This document shows positions 15,642-23,533 of a stretch of DNA of 64,000 bases, piece after piece (position 1 is the stretch's first letter; each line of letters opens with the position of its first letter). The position numbers were made by a program, and so were the translations under genes. This DNA is from Halodurantibacterium daqingensis (GTDB taxonomy: Bacteria > Pseudomonadota > Alphaproteobacteria > Rhodobacterales > Rhodobacteraceae): assembly GCF_042666235.1 (NCBI RefSeq), contig NZ_JBHTFQ010000009.1, positions 62,001-126,000 of the forward strand. Reading direction: 5' to 3'. The notes beneath the pieces were generated by a model that saw only the letters and a program-made list of their open reading frames with translations, ran no database searches and had not been told where the DNA came from.

Positions 15642-16604
15642 TCAAAGGAAAAGTGAACTGGCAAGAAACAGCGCAGGAATCAGCCCGGCATCGCGGTTGG
15701 CCCGGAACAGGCGCAGGCAGACGTCGGGATCATCTATGCGCAGCTGGCGCAACTGCCAGACAAGATGCGCCCCGAACCCGGCGACGCCGGCAAGCGCAAC
15801 GATCCGCGCAGCACCGCCCGGCATTGCCAGAACGACCGCAAGCCCCATCAGCGCCACCGTGACGACAAGGAACCCCCAGAGCCAGGCCGGCGTGGCCGAA
15901 CCAAAAAGCCGCGCCGTGGATTTCACGCCGATCAGCGCGTCGTCTTCCTTGTCCTGATGGGCATAGATCGTATCGTAGAACAGCGTCCAGGCGATCCCGG
16001 CGGCGTAAAGCAGGACAGCCGGCCAGCCAAGGCTGCCGGTATGGGCCGTCCAGGCCAGCAGCGCCCCCCAGTTGAATGCAAGGCCAAGGAAGATTTGTGG
16101 CCACCAGGTGAAACGCTTGGCAAAGGGATAGATCGCCACCAGTGCAAGCGACGCGATCCCAAGAAGAATGGCCGCCATGTTGAAAGTCAGAAGGATCAGG
16201 AAGGCGATCCCCGCCTGCGCCGCCATCCACGCAGCCGCCTGTCTGACGCGGACCTGCCCCGAGGGGATCGGCCGGGACCGGGTGCGTGTGACCTGTGCGT
16301 CGATGTCACGGTCGGTTATGTCGTTCCAGGTGCAGCCCGCACCACGCATCAGCCAGGCGCCGATGCCACAGCCCAGCACGATCCAGAGATCGAACCAGCC
16401 CGCGCCAGCCGGGTCAGCGGCGGCGGCAAGTCCCACCCCCCACCAGCAGGGCAGCAGCAAAAGCCAGGTGCCGATCGGCCTGTCGGCGCGCGACAGGCGC
16501 AGGTAGGGCCGCGCCGGCGCCGGGGCCAGGCGATCTACCCAGTTGCCCCGCACGGCATCGGCGACCTGTCCGGCGGGCTCTGGCGTCTGGCGTGTCGCGG
16601 TCAT
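15642..16604 (-). CDS. ubiA: 4-hydroxybenzoate polyprenyltransferase
   Basis: A 320-residue multi-pass membrane prenyltransferase of ubiquinone synthesis, joining the polyprenyl tail to 4-hydroxybenzoate. Both Mg-diphosphate-binding Asp motifs are seen: NDITDRDID near the second helix and YDTIYAHQDKEDD further on. The ATG at 16604 is favoured over a TTG upstream. The start lies only 11 bases from the divergent rsmE start, so any promoter for ubiA must lie within rsmE coding sequence or the mRNA is nearly leaderless. Confidence 0.94.
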   Translation of the reverse strand: MTATRQTPEPAGQVADAVRGNWVDRLAPAPARPYLRLSRADRPIGTWLLLLPCWWGVGLAAAADPAGAGWFDLWIVLGCGIGAWLMRGAGCTWNDITDRDIDAQVTRTRSRPIPSGQVRVRQAAAWMAAQAGIAFLILLTFNMAAILLGIASLALVAIYPFAKRFTWWPQIFLGLAFNWGALLAWTAHTGSLGWPAVLLYAAGIAWTLFYDTIYAHQDKEDDALIGVKSTARLFGSATPAWLWGFLVVTVALMGLAVVLAMPGGAARIVALAGVAGFGAHLVWQLRQLRIDDPDVCLRLFRANRDAGLIPALFLASSLFL

Positions 16605-16615
16605 ATGCTGATCCC

Positions 16616-17341
16616 ATGTTGCAGGCAAAAACCAGACTGTTTGTAGATCAGCCCCTGGGTCGGGGGCAATCCGTCACACTGACGCGCGATCAGGCGCATT
16701 ACCTGTTCGCGGTCATGCGCCTTGACCGTGGCGCCGGCGTCGCGCTGTTCAACGGGCGCGATGGCGAATGGCTGGCCGAGGTGGCCGAGGCCGGCAAACG
16801 GGGCGGCACGCTTCTGTGCACCGACCAGACGCGCCCGCTTCAGCTTCCCCCGGACCTGTGGCTGCTTTTCGCACCGATCAAGAAGGCCCGGACCGATTTC
16901 ATCGTCGAAAAGGCGGCAGAGCTTGGCGCGGCGCGGATCATTCCGGTGCAGACCGCGCATACGAATTCCGAGCGTATCCGTCAGGACCGGCTTCAGGCCC
17001 ATGCGGTCGAGGCTGCCGAACAATGCGGTGGCACCTTCGTCCCCGAGGTCACGCCCCTGGTACCGCTTGATCGCCTTCTGGCCGGCTGGCCGCAAGACCG
17101 GCAGATCCTCTGGTGCGACGAGGCGTTGGCCGGGCCCCACCAGACCCTTGAGGCGGCGCGTCCCGGTCCCTGGGCCATCCTTATCGGTCCCGAGGGCGGC
17201 TTTTCCGAAGCCGAGCGGCGGCGCCTGCGCGAGATGGCGCAGGTGACCTCGATCAGCCTGGGGCCGCGCATCCTGCGCGCGGATACTGCCGCCGTGGCGG
17301 CGCTGACGCTCTGGCAGGTACATCTGGGGGATTGGCGGTGA
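16616..17341 (+). CDS. rsmE: 16S rRNA (uracil-1498-N3)-methyltransferase
   Basis: A 241-residue RsmE of the SPOUT methyltransferase class, methylating U1498 in the ribosomal decoding region. The trefoil-knot SAM site is visible as IGPEGGFSEAE and SLGPRILRADTAA near the C-terminus, and an N-terminal PUA-like domain binds RNA. Start at ATG 16616. The gene is divergent from ubiA with only 11 bases between start codons. The stop overlaps the GTG start of the GNAT gene (GTGA), so the two are coupled. Confidence 0.93.
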   Translation: MLQAKTRLFVDQPLGRGQSVTLTRDQAHYLFAVMRLDRGAGVALFNGRDGEWLAEVAEAGKRGGTLLCTDQTRPLQLPPDLWLLFAPIKKARTDFIVEKAAELGAARIIPVQTAHTNSERIRQDRLQAHAVEAAEQCGGTFVPEVTPLVPLDRLLAGWPQDRQILWCDEALAGPHQTLEAARPGPWAILIGPEGGFSEAERRRLREMAQVTSISLGPRILRADTAAVAALTLWQVHLGDWR

Positions 17342-18177
17342 TCCGGCGCGCGGGGGATGATGACCTTGCGCGGCTTGAAGCCTTCCTGTCGCGCAATGCT
17401 GACAGCACGATGTTCCTGCGCGCCAATCTGGGCCGAGCGCCGTTCTGGATCTGGGGCAGGGACGGAATCGAGGGCACCGTCGGCCTTTCGCCTGGTGAAG
17501 GGCCGCGCCACGCGCTGATCGAGATGGTCAGCCCCCCGGACTGGCCCGCCCTGCGACAGGCTCTGTCGGGTTACCGGATCGCGGGGATGAACGGGACGCC
17601 CGGACAGGTGGCGGCCTTGCGCGCCGGACTTGGCCTTGCCGACAGGCCGGCCCAGGTGGACGAGGTCGAGCAGCTTCTTGCGCTTGACCTGACGGATCTG
17701 CGGGTTCCGCCTGGTCCCGGGCAGCTTCGCCCCGCAACGCCGGCGGATCTGGCGCTTCTGGCCGACTGGCGCGCTCTCTACCGGCGTGAAGCTCTGGGCG
17801 ATCCCCCGACGGACAATCGGCAGCGCGCCGTTTCGGATGTCACGGCGATGCTGGAGCGCGGCCATGTTCATTTCCTTGCAGACGGGGATGTGCCGCTGGC
17901 CATGACCAATTTCAACGCGGTCCATGCCGGTATGGTGCAGATCGGGGGCGTCTTCACGCCCGCACCGCTTCGGGGGCAGGGCCATGCCCGTCGGGTGGTT
18001 GCGCTCCATCTTGCCAAGGCGCGGGCAGAAGGCACGCGTCGGGCCGTCCTCTTTGCCCGCGATCCGAACGCGCTGCGCGCCTATCAGGCGGTTGGGTTCC
18101 GCAACGTTGGCGGCTATCACCTGCTCATCTTCGCCGAGCCTGCCGATCCGGCTGCGCCCGGGAACGCCGCACCATGA
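17338..18177 (+). CDS. GNAT-family N-acetyltransferase
   Basis: A 279-residue acyltransferase. The C-terminal half (about residues 125-270) is a GNAT domain with the acetyl-CoA loop in GGVFTPAPLRGQGHARRVV and the following helix and strand. The N-terminal half looks like a degenerate second GNAT-like domain. The GTG start at 17338 overlaps the rsmE stop as GTGA; a TTG six bases earlier is less likely. The stop overlaps the next gene as ATGA. The substrate is unknown. Confidence 0.85.
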   Translation: MIRRAGDDDLARLEAFLSRNADSTMFLRANLGRAPFWIWGRDGIEGTVGLSPGEGPRHALIEMVSPPDWPALRQALSGYRIAGMNGTPGQVAALRAGLGLADRPAQVDEVEQLLALDLTDLRVPPGPGQLRPATPADLALLADWRALYRREALGDPPTDNRQRAVSDVTAMLERGHVHFLADGDVPLAMTNFNAVHAGMVQIGGVFTPAPLRGQGHARRVVALHLAKARAEGTRRAVLFARDPNALRAYQAVGFRNVGGYHLLIFAEPADPAAPGNAAP

Positions 18178-18719
18178 GCTTTGTGCGCCCCGAGGTCGCA
18201 GCCGTCGTGCACCGCTGGCGCGAAGTCATCGTGGCGGGGGCGGTGCTTTGCGCCGGGACCTGGCTGATGGGCCGGGGCGGCTGGCTTCTGGCGGCACTCG
18301 GGGGCGTTGCGCTGGTGGCGGGCGGGGCGCTGCTGGTTGTCGCATTGCGCCGCCTGCGGTTTCAACGCGCGGTCACCGATCCGGGTGTGGTCGAGGTGCT
18401 TGAGGGTCAGATCTCCTACATGGGCCCCGAAACCGGCGGCTGGGTTGCGCTGTCAGACCTTGCCGAGATCGCCCATGCCCGGGATGGATCCGGCTCTGCC
18501 TGGTGGCTGCGCGAAACCGGCGGGCGCAGCCTTGCCATCCCCGTGGCCGCACAGGGGGCGGGCCAGTTGTTCGACGTGTTTGCCGCCTTGCCCGGAATGG
18601 ACATGCAGCGCCTGTTGCGGGTGCTGGACAGCACAGGGCATGGCAGGCAATCCCTTTGGCTGAGAGATGCAGGTCCGGCCTTGACTTGGCGGGCGCAAGG
18701 CGACAGGTCTTGCCGCTGA
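18174..18719 (+). CDS. Conserved membrane protein of unknown function
   Basis: A 181-residue protein coupled to the GNAT gene by an ATGA overlap. Two adjacent hydrophobic helices (about residues 18-36 and 38-58) are followed by a soluble C-terminal domain of about 120 residues rich in beta-type sequence, with no catalytic motif that I recognise. It sits 24 bases before gshA in the same transcription unit. I cannot assign a function. The layout, a hairpin of two helices plus a small beta domain, is reminiscent of PH-like membrane proteins but not diagnostic. Confidence 0.7.
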   Translation: MSFVRPEVAAVVHRWREVIVAGAVLCAGTWLMGRGGWLLAALGGVALVAGGALLVVALRRLRFQRAVTDPGVVEVLEGQISYMGPETGGWVALSDLAEIAHARDGSGSAWWLRETGGRSLAIPVAAQGAGQLFDVFAALPGMDMQRLLRVLDSTGHGRQSLWLRDAGPALTWRAQGDRSCR

Positions 18720-18743
18720 ACGAGCAGCGATCGGAGCCACGCG

Positions 18744-20114
18744 ATGTCCATTCCACAATCCGGCGGCGGGCCGATCGAAAGCTATGACCAGCTGGCCGCG
18801 TATCTTGCTTCGGGCTGCAAGCCCAAGGCAGACTGGCGCATCGGGACGGAACACGAGAAATTCGGCTATTGCCGCGATACGCTGAAGCCGCTGCCCTATG
18901 ACGGGCCGCGGTCCATCAAGGTCATGCTTGAGGGGCTGCGCGATCGTTTCGGCTGGGAACCGGTCTACGAACAGGACAAGCTGATCGGCCTCTCGAAGGA
19001 TGGGGCGAATGTCAGCCTGGAACCGGGCGGGCAGCTTGAATTGTCGGGCGCGCCGCTGGAGACCATTCACCAGACCTGCGACGAGGTGAACCTGCATCTG
19101 CGCGAGGTTCAGGAGGTCGCCGACACGATCGGGGTGGGCTTCATCGGCCTTGGCGCCGCACCGATCTGGCGCCACGAGGACATGCCAATGATGCCCAAGG
19201 GGCGCTATCGGCTGATGACGGATTACATGGGGCGTGTCGGGACCCATGGCACGCAGATGATGTATCGGACCTGCACGGTTCAGGTGAACCTCGACTATGG
19301 CTCCGAAGCCGACATGGTGCAGAAGATGCGGGTGGCCCTGGCACTGCAGCCGGTGGCGACGGCGCTGTTTGCCAATTCGCCCTTCTTCGAGGGCAAGCCG
19401 AACGGGCATAAAAGCTGGCGCTCGCGCATCTGGCGCGGCCTTGATGATGCCCGTACCGGGATGCTGCCCTTCGTGTTCGAAGAGGGCTTCGGCTTTGAAC
19501 GCTGGGTGGAATATGTGCTCGATGTGCCGATGTATTTCGTCTATCGCGACGGCAAGTATATCGACGCGCTGGGCCAGTCGTTCCGGGACTTTCTGAAGGG
19601 GGAACTGCCGGCCTTGCCGGGGGAAAAGCCCACGCTGTCGGATTGGGCGGACCATCTGACCACGGTGTTCCCCGAGGCGCGCATGAAGAAGTTCATCGAG
19701 ATGCGCGGCGCCGATGGCGGGCCGTGGCGGCGGCTCTGCGCACTGCCGGCGCTTTGGGTCGGGCTGATGTACGATCAGGATGCGCTGGATGCCGCCTGGG
19801 ATCTTGCCTGCAACTGGGATGCCGAAACCCGCGAGGCACTGCGTGTCGGCGCAAGCGTCGAGGGGCTGCAGGCCCGCGTGAACGGGCTGCACATGCATGA
19901 CCTCGCCCGCGAAGTCGTTGCCATTGCCGAAGCGGGCCTCAAGGCGCGGGCACGTCCCGGTGCGGGCGGGCTGGTTGCTGATGAAACTCATTTCCTCAGC
20001 GCGTTGCAGGAAACGGTGGAAACCGGCAAGACCCCGGCGGACGAGATGCTGGAGCGTTATCACGGCGAATGGGCAGGCGATCTGACCCGGATCTACGCCG
20101 AATACTGCTACTGA
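18744..20114 (+). CDS. gshA: Glutamate-cysteine ligase (class II, plant/alphaproteobacterial type)
   Basis: A 456-residue GCL, catalysing ATP-dependent gamma-glutamylcysteine formation, the first step to glutathione. It belongs to the plant-like class found in alphaproteobacteria, recognisable by WRIGTEHEKFGY near residue 33, SLEPGGQLELSGAP near 94, and the later WRSRIWRGLDDARTGMLPF. Length is typical. The ATG at 18744 has GGAG seven bases upstream. It is the last gene of the rsmE-GNAT-membrane protein unit and converges on plsY with an 8-base gap. Confidence 0.94.
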   Translation: MSIPQSGGGPIESYDQLAAYLASGCKPKADWRIGTEHEKFGYCRDTLKPLPYDGPRSIKVMLEGLRDRFGWEPVYEQDKLIGLSKDGANVSLEPGGQLELSGAPLETIHQTCDEVNLHLREVQEVADTIGVGFIGLGAAPIWRHEDMPMMPKGRYRLMTDYMGRVGTHGTQMMYRTCTVQVNLDYGSEADMVQKMRVALALQPVATALFANSPFFEGKPNGHKSWRSRIWRGLDDARTGMLPFVFEEGFGFERWVEYVLDVPMYFVYRDGKYIDALGQSFRDFLKGELPALPGEKPTLSDWADHLTTVFPEARMKKFIEMRGADGGPWRRLCALPALWVGLMYDQDALDAAWDLACNWDAETREALRVGASVEGLQARVNGLHMHDLAREVVAIAEAGLKARARPGAGGLVADETHFLSALQETVETGKTPADEMLERYHGEWAGDLTRIYAEYCY

Positions 20115-20122
20115 GAGGGGCT

Positions 20123-20734
20123 TCAGCCCTTCCTGCCGATCCGGGGCTCGGTTCCGGACAACAGCCGTGATATATTGGTGTGGTGGCGGATGAAGATCAT
20201 CACCGCCAGCACCATCCCAAGCGCAAGCATCCGTTCCTCGCCCAGAATCCACATCCAGAGCGGTGCCAGGGCCGCCGCCGTCAGCGCAGCCAGCGAGGAT
20301 ATGCGGAACAGGGCCGCCGTGGCAGCCCAGGTTGCACAGGCGGCAAGCCCGACCGGGAAGGCCAGGGCCAGCGTCGTGCCCAGGAAGGTCGCGACCCCCT
20401 TGCCGCCTCTGAAGCCGATGAACACCGGAAACAGATGCCCGAGAAACGAGGCGCCGGCGGCAAGCTGCGCGGCATCCTCGCCCAGGGTGAACCGCGCGAT
20501 CAGCACCGCGATGGCGCCTTTGCCGGCGTCCAGAACCAGGGTCAGGAAGGCCGCGGCCCTGTTACCGGTGCGCAGCACATTGGTTGCGCCGATATTGCCC
20601 GAACCGATCTGGCGAAGATCGCCGAGGCCAAATACCCGGGCGATGACCAGACCAAAGGGAACCGAGCCCAGAAGATAGGCCGCAAGCGCGACAAGGGCGA
20701 GCGTCGGTGCCGGGGTTTCGATCAGGGGGATCAT
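20123..20734 (-). CDS. plsY: Acyl-phosphate glycerol-3-phosphate acyltransferase
   Basis: A 203-residue membrane enzyme that acylates glycerol-3-phosphate using acyl-phosphate, the first step of phospholipid synthesis. The three PlsY signatures are present: GSVPFGLVIAR, GSGNIGATNVLRTG, and FLGHLFPVFIGFRGGKGVAT. Five or so transmembrane helices are evident. Its start overlaps the stop of the dihydroorotase-like gene (ATGA), making it the last gene of the pyrB chain. Confidence 0.95.
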   Translation of the reverse strand: MIPLIETPAPTLALVALAAYLLGSVPFGLVIARVFGLGDLRQIGSGNIGATNVLRTGNRAAAFLTLVLDAGKGAIAVLIARFTLGEDAAQLAAGASFLGHLFPVFIGFRGGKGVATFLGTTLALAFPVGLAACATWAATAALFRISSLAALTAAALAPLWMWILGEERMLALGMVLAVMIFIRHHTNISRLLSGTEPRIGRKG

Positions 20735-22008
20735 GCGGTTTCTCCGAAAACCTGGGTGCCGCCGACGAAGGTGGCGATGATGCGGCCCTGCATCCGGGCC
20801 TCGTCAAAGGGGGTGTTCTTGGACTTCGAACGCAGCTTGAACCGGTCCAGAACGAAGGGTGCATCAGGATCGAAAAGCACCAGATCCGCCGGCGCCCCCT
20901 CGGCCAGCCGCCCGCCGTCCAGCCCCAGCCGGCGGGCGGGGTTCAGCGACATCGCCCGGAACAGCTGCGGCAGGGTCATGGCGCCGGCATGGTAAAGCCG
21001 CATTGCCGCTGGCAGGAAGGTTTCCAGCGCAACCGCACCTGCGGCGGCCTCCTCGAAGGGCAGGCGCTTTGATTCCTCATCCTGGGGCGTGTGCATCGAA
21101 CAGATGATGTCGATCAGGCCAGCGGCCACGGCCTCGACCACCGCGAGGCGGTCGTCCTCGCTGCGCAGGGGTGGGGTCAGTTTGAAGAAGGTACGATAAT
21201 CGCCCACATCGTATTCGTTCAGCGTCAGATGGTGGATGCTGACGCCTGCGGTCACATCAAGCCCGTTCTTCTTGGCCCGTTCCAGCGCGGGCAGGGTGCG
21301 GGCGCAGGTGATCTGATCGGCGTGGTAGGCGACGCCGGTCATTTCCACCAGGGCCATGTCACGGTCGAAGCCCATCCGTTCCGCCATCGGAGAGACGCCC
21401 GGAAGGCCGCGAAGCGAGGCGAACTTGCCCGAGGTGACGGCGGCGCCAAGCGACAGCCCCGGATCCTGCGGATGGCCGATGATCAGCGCGCCGAGGCTGC
21501 GCGCATAGGTCATGCAGCGCCCCAGAACCTTGGTATCGCGGACCACATGATCGCAATCGCTGAAGGCCACGGCGCCTGCATCCCGCAGAAAGCCGATCTC
21601 GACCATTTCACGACCTTCGCGGCCGCGGGTAAGGGCAGCCATGTGCCGGATTCGCACCGGGCTGGCCTCGGCGGCGCGACGGGTGACGAATTCCAGGGTC
21701 TCGGGGCTGTCGATGGCCGGATGCGTATCAGGGCGGGCGATGATCGTGGTCACGCCCCCCGCAGCCGCGGCCAGCCCGGCCGAGCGGAAGCTTTCCCTGT
21801 GGCGTTCGCCCGGCTCGCCGACCTTGACGCCCAGATCGACGATTCCGGGCGCAAGGGCCATGCCGCGACAGTCGATGATCCGCGCATCGGCAGGGGGGCC
21901 GGCTGCGCCGATCGCCGCGATCACGCCCTCGTGGACGATCAGGTTGCCGTTGCGTTCCTCGCCGGCTTCGGGATCCACCAGGCGGGCGTTTTCCAGAAAG
22001 AGGGTCAT
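20731..22008 (-). CDS. Dihydroorotase-like protein, probably non-catalytic (PyrX/PyrC' type)
   Basis: A 425-residue amidohydrolase-fold protein usually annotated as class I dihydroorotase. The Zn-ligand HxH expected after the first strand (VDLHVHLREPG in active enzymes) reads VDLGVKVGEPG, so both His are lost (G60, K62). The catalytic Asp of the ATDHAPH motif is replaced (SMHTPQD, M305). It should therefore be inactive, like the PyrX/PyrC' partners that stabilise aspartate transcarbamoylase in pseudomonads. The start at 22008 overlaps the upstream membrane-protein stop, and the stop overlaps plsY. pyrB lies two genes upstream, which fits a structural role. An active dihydroorotase must be encoded elsewhere. 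Confidence 0.85.
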   Translation of the reverse strand: MTLFLENARLVDPEAGEERNGNLIVHEGVIAAIGAAGPPADARIIDCRGMALAPGIVDLGVKVGEPGERHRESFRSAGLAAAAGGVTTIIARPDTHPAIDSPETLEFVTRRAAEASPVRIRHMAALTRGREGREMVEIGFLRDAGAVAFSDCDHVVRDTKVLGRCMTYARSLGALIIGHPQDPGLSLGAAVTSGKFASLRGLPGVSPMAERMGFDRDMALVEMTGVAYHADQITCARTLPALERAKKNGLDVTAGVSIHHLTLNEYDVGDYRTFFKLTPPLRSEDDRLAVVEAVAAGLIDIICSMHTPQDEESKRLPFEEAAAGAVALETFLPAAMRLYHAGAMTLPQLFRAMSLNPARRLGLDGGRLAEGAPADLVLFDPDAPFVLDRFKLRSKSKNTPFDEARMQGRIIATFVGGTQVFGETA

Positions 22009-22469
22009 CTTTTCGCCTTCTTGCGTTTGCTGCGCTGGGCCTCGATCCTGGCGATCACGGCATTGCGGTCGGCCATGTGTTTCATCAGATGCTTGTCGCC
22101 GCCGGTTGTCACCAGCTGGACATCCGAAAGCACCGGGCGCACGGCGGCAAGATCGCGCAGCGGCACGATCCGCCCCTGAGGGCCCAGAAGGCGCCGATCC
22201 GTCAGCAGCCATTCCGCGGAAAGCTGCTCGGACGCCAGATAGACCGCCCGCACCCCTATGCCGAGCATGACGCCGATCGCCCCGACCGGCGCCTGATCCG
22301 GCTTGCCCAGCAGGAACAGCACGACCATTGCGCCAACGATGCCGATCGCCCCCATCGCGGCGTGGTCACGCCAGTAGGTCGCCCGGCTGCTGCGCCAGCG
22401 GACAAGGACGGTTTCATCGTCTAGAAGCCGCGGATCGGTCAGATGCGGGTCGCGGGCAGGCGCGCTCAT
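22005..22469 (-). CDS. Two-helix membrane protein with PH-like domain
   Basis: A 154-residue protein lying between pyrB and the dihydroorotase-like gene, with ATGA overlaps on both sides. Two hydrophobic helices (about residues 38-56 and 62-80) are flanked by a segment reading like a bacterial PH domain (DDETVLVRWRSSRATYW before, and LTDRRLLGPQGRIVPLRDLAAV after). The C-terminus is strongly basic (SKRKKAKR). It has no known enzymatic role. Its position suggests a membrane-linked function associated with plsY or pyrB, which is inference. Confidence 0.75.
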   Translation of the reverse strand: MSAPARDPHLTDPRLLDDETVLVRWRSSRATYWRDHAAMGAIGIVGAMVVLFLLGKPDQAPVGAIGVMLGIGVRAVYLASEQLSAEWLLTDRRLLGPQGRIVPLRDLAAVRPVLSDVQLVTTGGDKHLMKHMADRNAVIARIEAQRSKRKKAKR

Positions 22470-23428
22470 GGCGTGTCCCCTGCGGCCTTTGCGCCGCGCG
22501 CGGCCTTGAGGTTGCGCGCCAGCAGGTCCATCGCCGCCATCCGCACCGCGACCCCCATTTCCACCTGTTCCTGGATCACCGAACGGTTGATGTCGTCGGC
22601 CAGGGTCCCGTCGATCTCGACCCCGCGGTTCATCGGGCCGGGATGCATCACGATCGCATCCTCTTTCGCGAACAGGAGCTTTTCCGCATCCAGCCCATAG
22701 CGGTGGTAATACTCGCGTTCCGAGGGGATGAAGGCGCCGTCCATCCGTTCTTTCTGAAGGCGCAACATCATCACCACGTCGGCGCCTTCAAGGCCCGCGC
22801 GCATGTCGTCATAAACCTCGCAGCCGAACTCGGCCACGCCCGCCGGCATCAGCGTCGGTGGCCCGATCAGGCGCACCCGGTTTTCCATCTTGCCCAGCAG
22901 GATCAGGTTCGAACGCGCCACCCGGCTGTGCGCGATATCGCCACAGATCGCCACGGTCAGCCGGTGCAGCCTGCCCTTGGCCCGCCGGATGGTCAGCGCA
23001 TCCAGAAGTGCCTGTGTCGGGTGTTCATGCTTGCCGTCTCCGGCGTTCAGCACCGCGCAGTTCACCTTGTCGGCCAGCAGGTTCACGGCGCCCGAACTGC
23101 CGTGCCGCACCACCAGAAGGTCGGGGTGCATGGCGTTCAGCGTCATCGCCGTGTCCATCAGCGTTTCGCCCTTCTTAACGCTGGATTGGGCGACCGACAT
23201 GTTCATCACATCCGCGCCCAGCCGCTTGCCGGCCAGTTCAAAGCTGGCCTGGGTGCGGGTCGAGTTCTCGAAGAACATGTTGATCTGGGTCATGCCCGCC
23301 AGCGCGTTCGAATGCTTGATCGTGCGGCGGTTGAGGTCGACATATGTATCGGCGAGATCCAGAAGGGTCACGATCTCGGTCGGGTGAAGATGCTCGATCC
23401 CCAGCAGATGTTTCGCGCGGAACGTCAT
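22466..23428 (-). CDS. pyrB: Aspartate carbamoyltransferase catalytic subunit
   Basis: A 320-residue ATCase catalytic chain, joining carbamoyl phosphate to aspartate in pyrimidine synthesis. The carbamoyl-phosphate loop FENSTRT, the HEHPTQALLD motif and the C-terminal MHPGPMNRGVE are all intact. No regulatory pyrI is adjacent. Instead the chain continues into a dihydroorotase-like gene, pointing to the ATCase-pseudo-DHOase complex type. A good sigma-70-like promoter sits at 23464-23492. The stop overlaps the next gene by four bases. Confidence 0.96.
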   Translation of the reverse strand: MTFRAKHLLGIEHLHPTEIVTLLDLADTYVDLNRRTIKHSNALAGMTQINMFFENSTRTQASFELAGKRLGADVMNMSVAQSSVKKGETLMDTAMTLNAMHPDLLVVRHGSSGAVNLLADKVNCAVLNAGDGKHEHPTQALLDALTIRRAKGRLHRLTVAICGDIAHSRVARSNLILLGKMENRVRLIGPPTLMPAGVAEFGCEVYDDMRAGLEGADVVMMLRLQKERMDGAFIPSEREYYHRYGLDAEKLLFAKEDAIVMHPGPMNRGVEIDGTLADDINRSVIQEQVEMGVAVRMAAMDLLARNLKAARGAKAAGDTP

Positions 23429-23463
23429 GTTTCCCCCGTTTGCTGGCTGGCCCGTCGGGGCTG

Positions 23464-23492
23464 CTTATAGAAAGCGGTCGGCCCACCGACAA
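23464..23492 (-). promoter_or_regulatory. Sigma-70-like promoter of the pyrB operon
   Basis: On the minus strand TTGTCG (-35, 23492-23487) is separated by exactly 17 bases from TATAAG (-10, 23469-23464), about 36 bases before the pyrB start. The match is good for a high-GC genome. Confidence 0.55.
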
Positions 23493-23533
23493 GACAGGTT
23501 TACCTTTTCAGGCCCCGGCCCTAGCTTGCCGGC

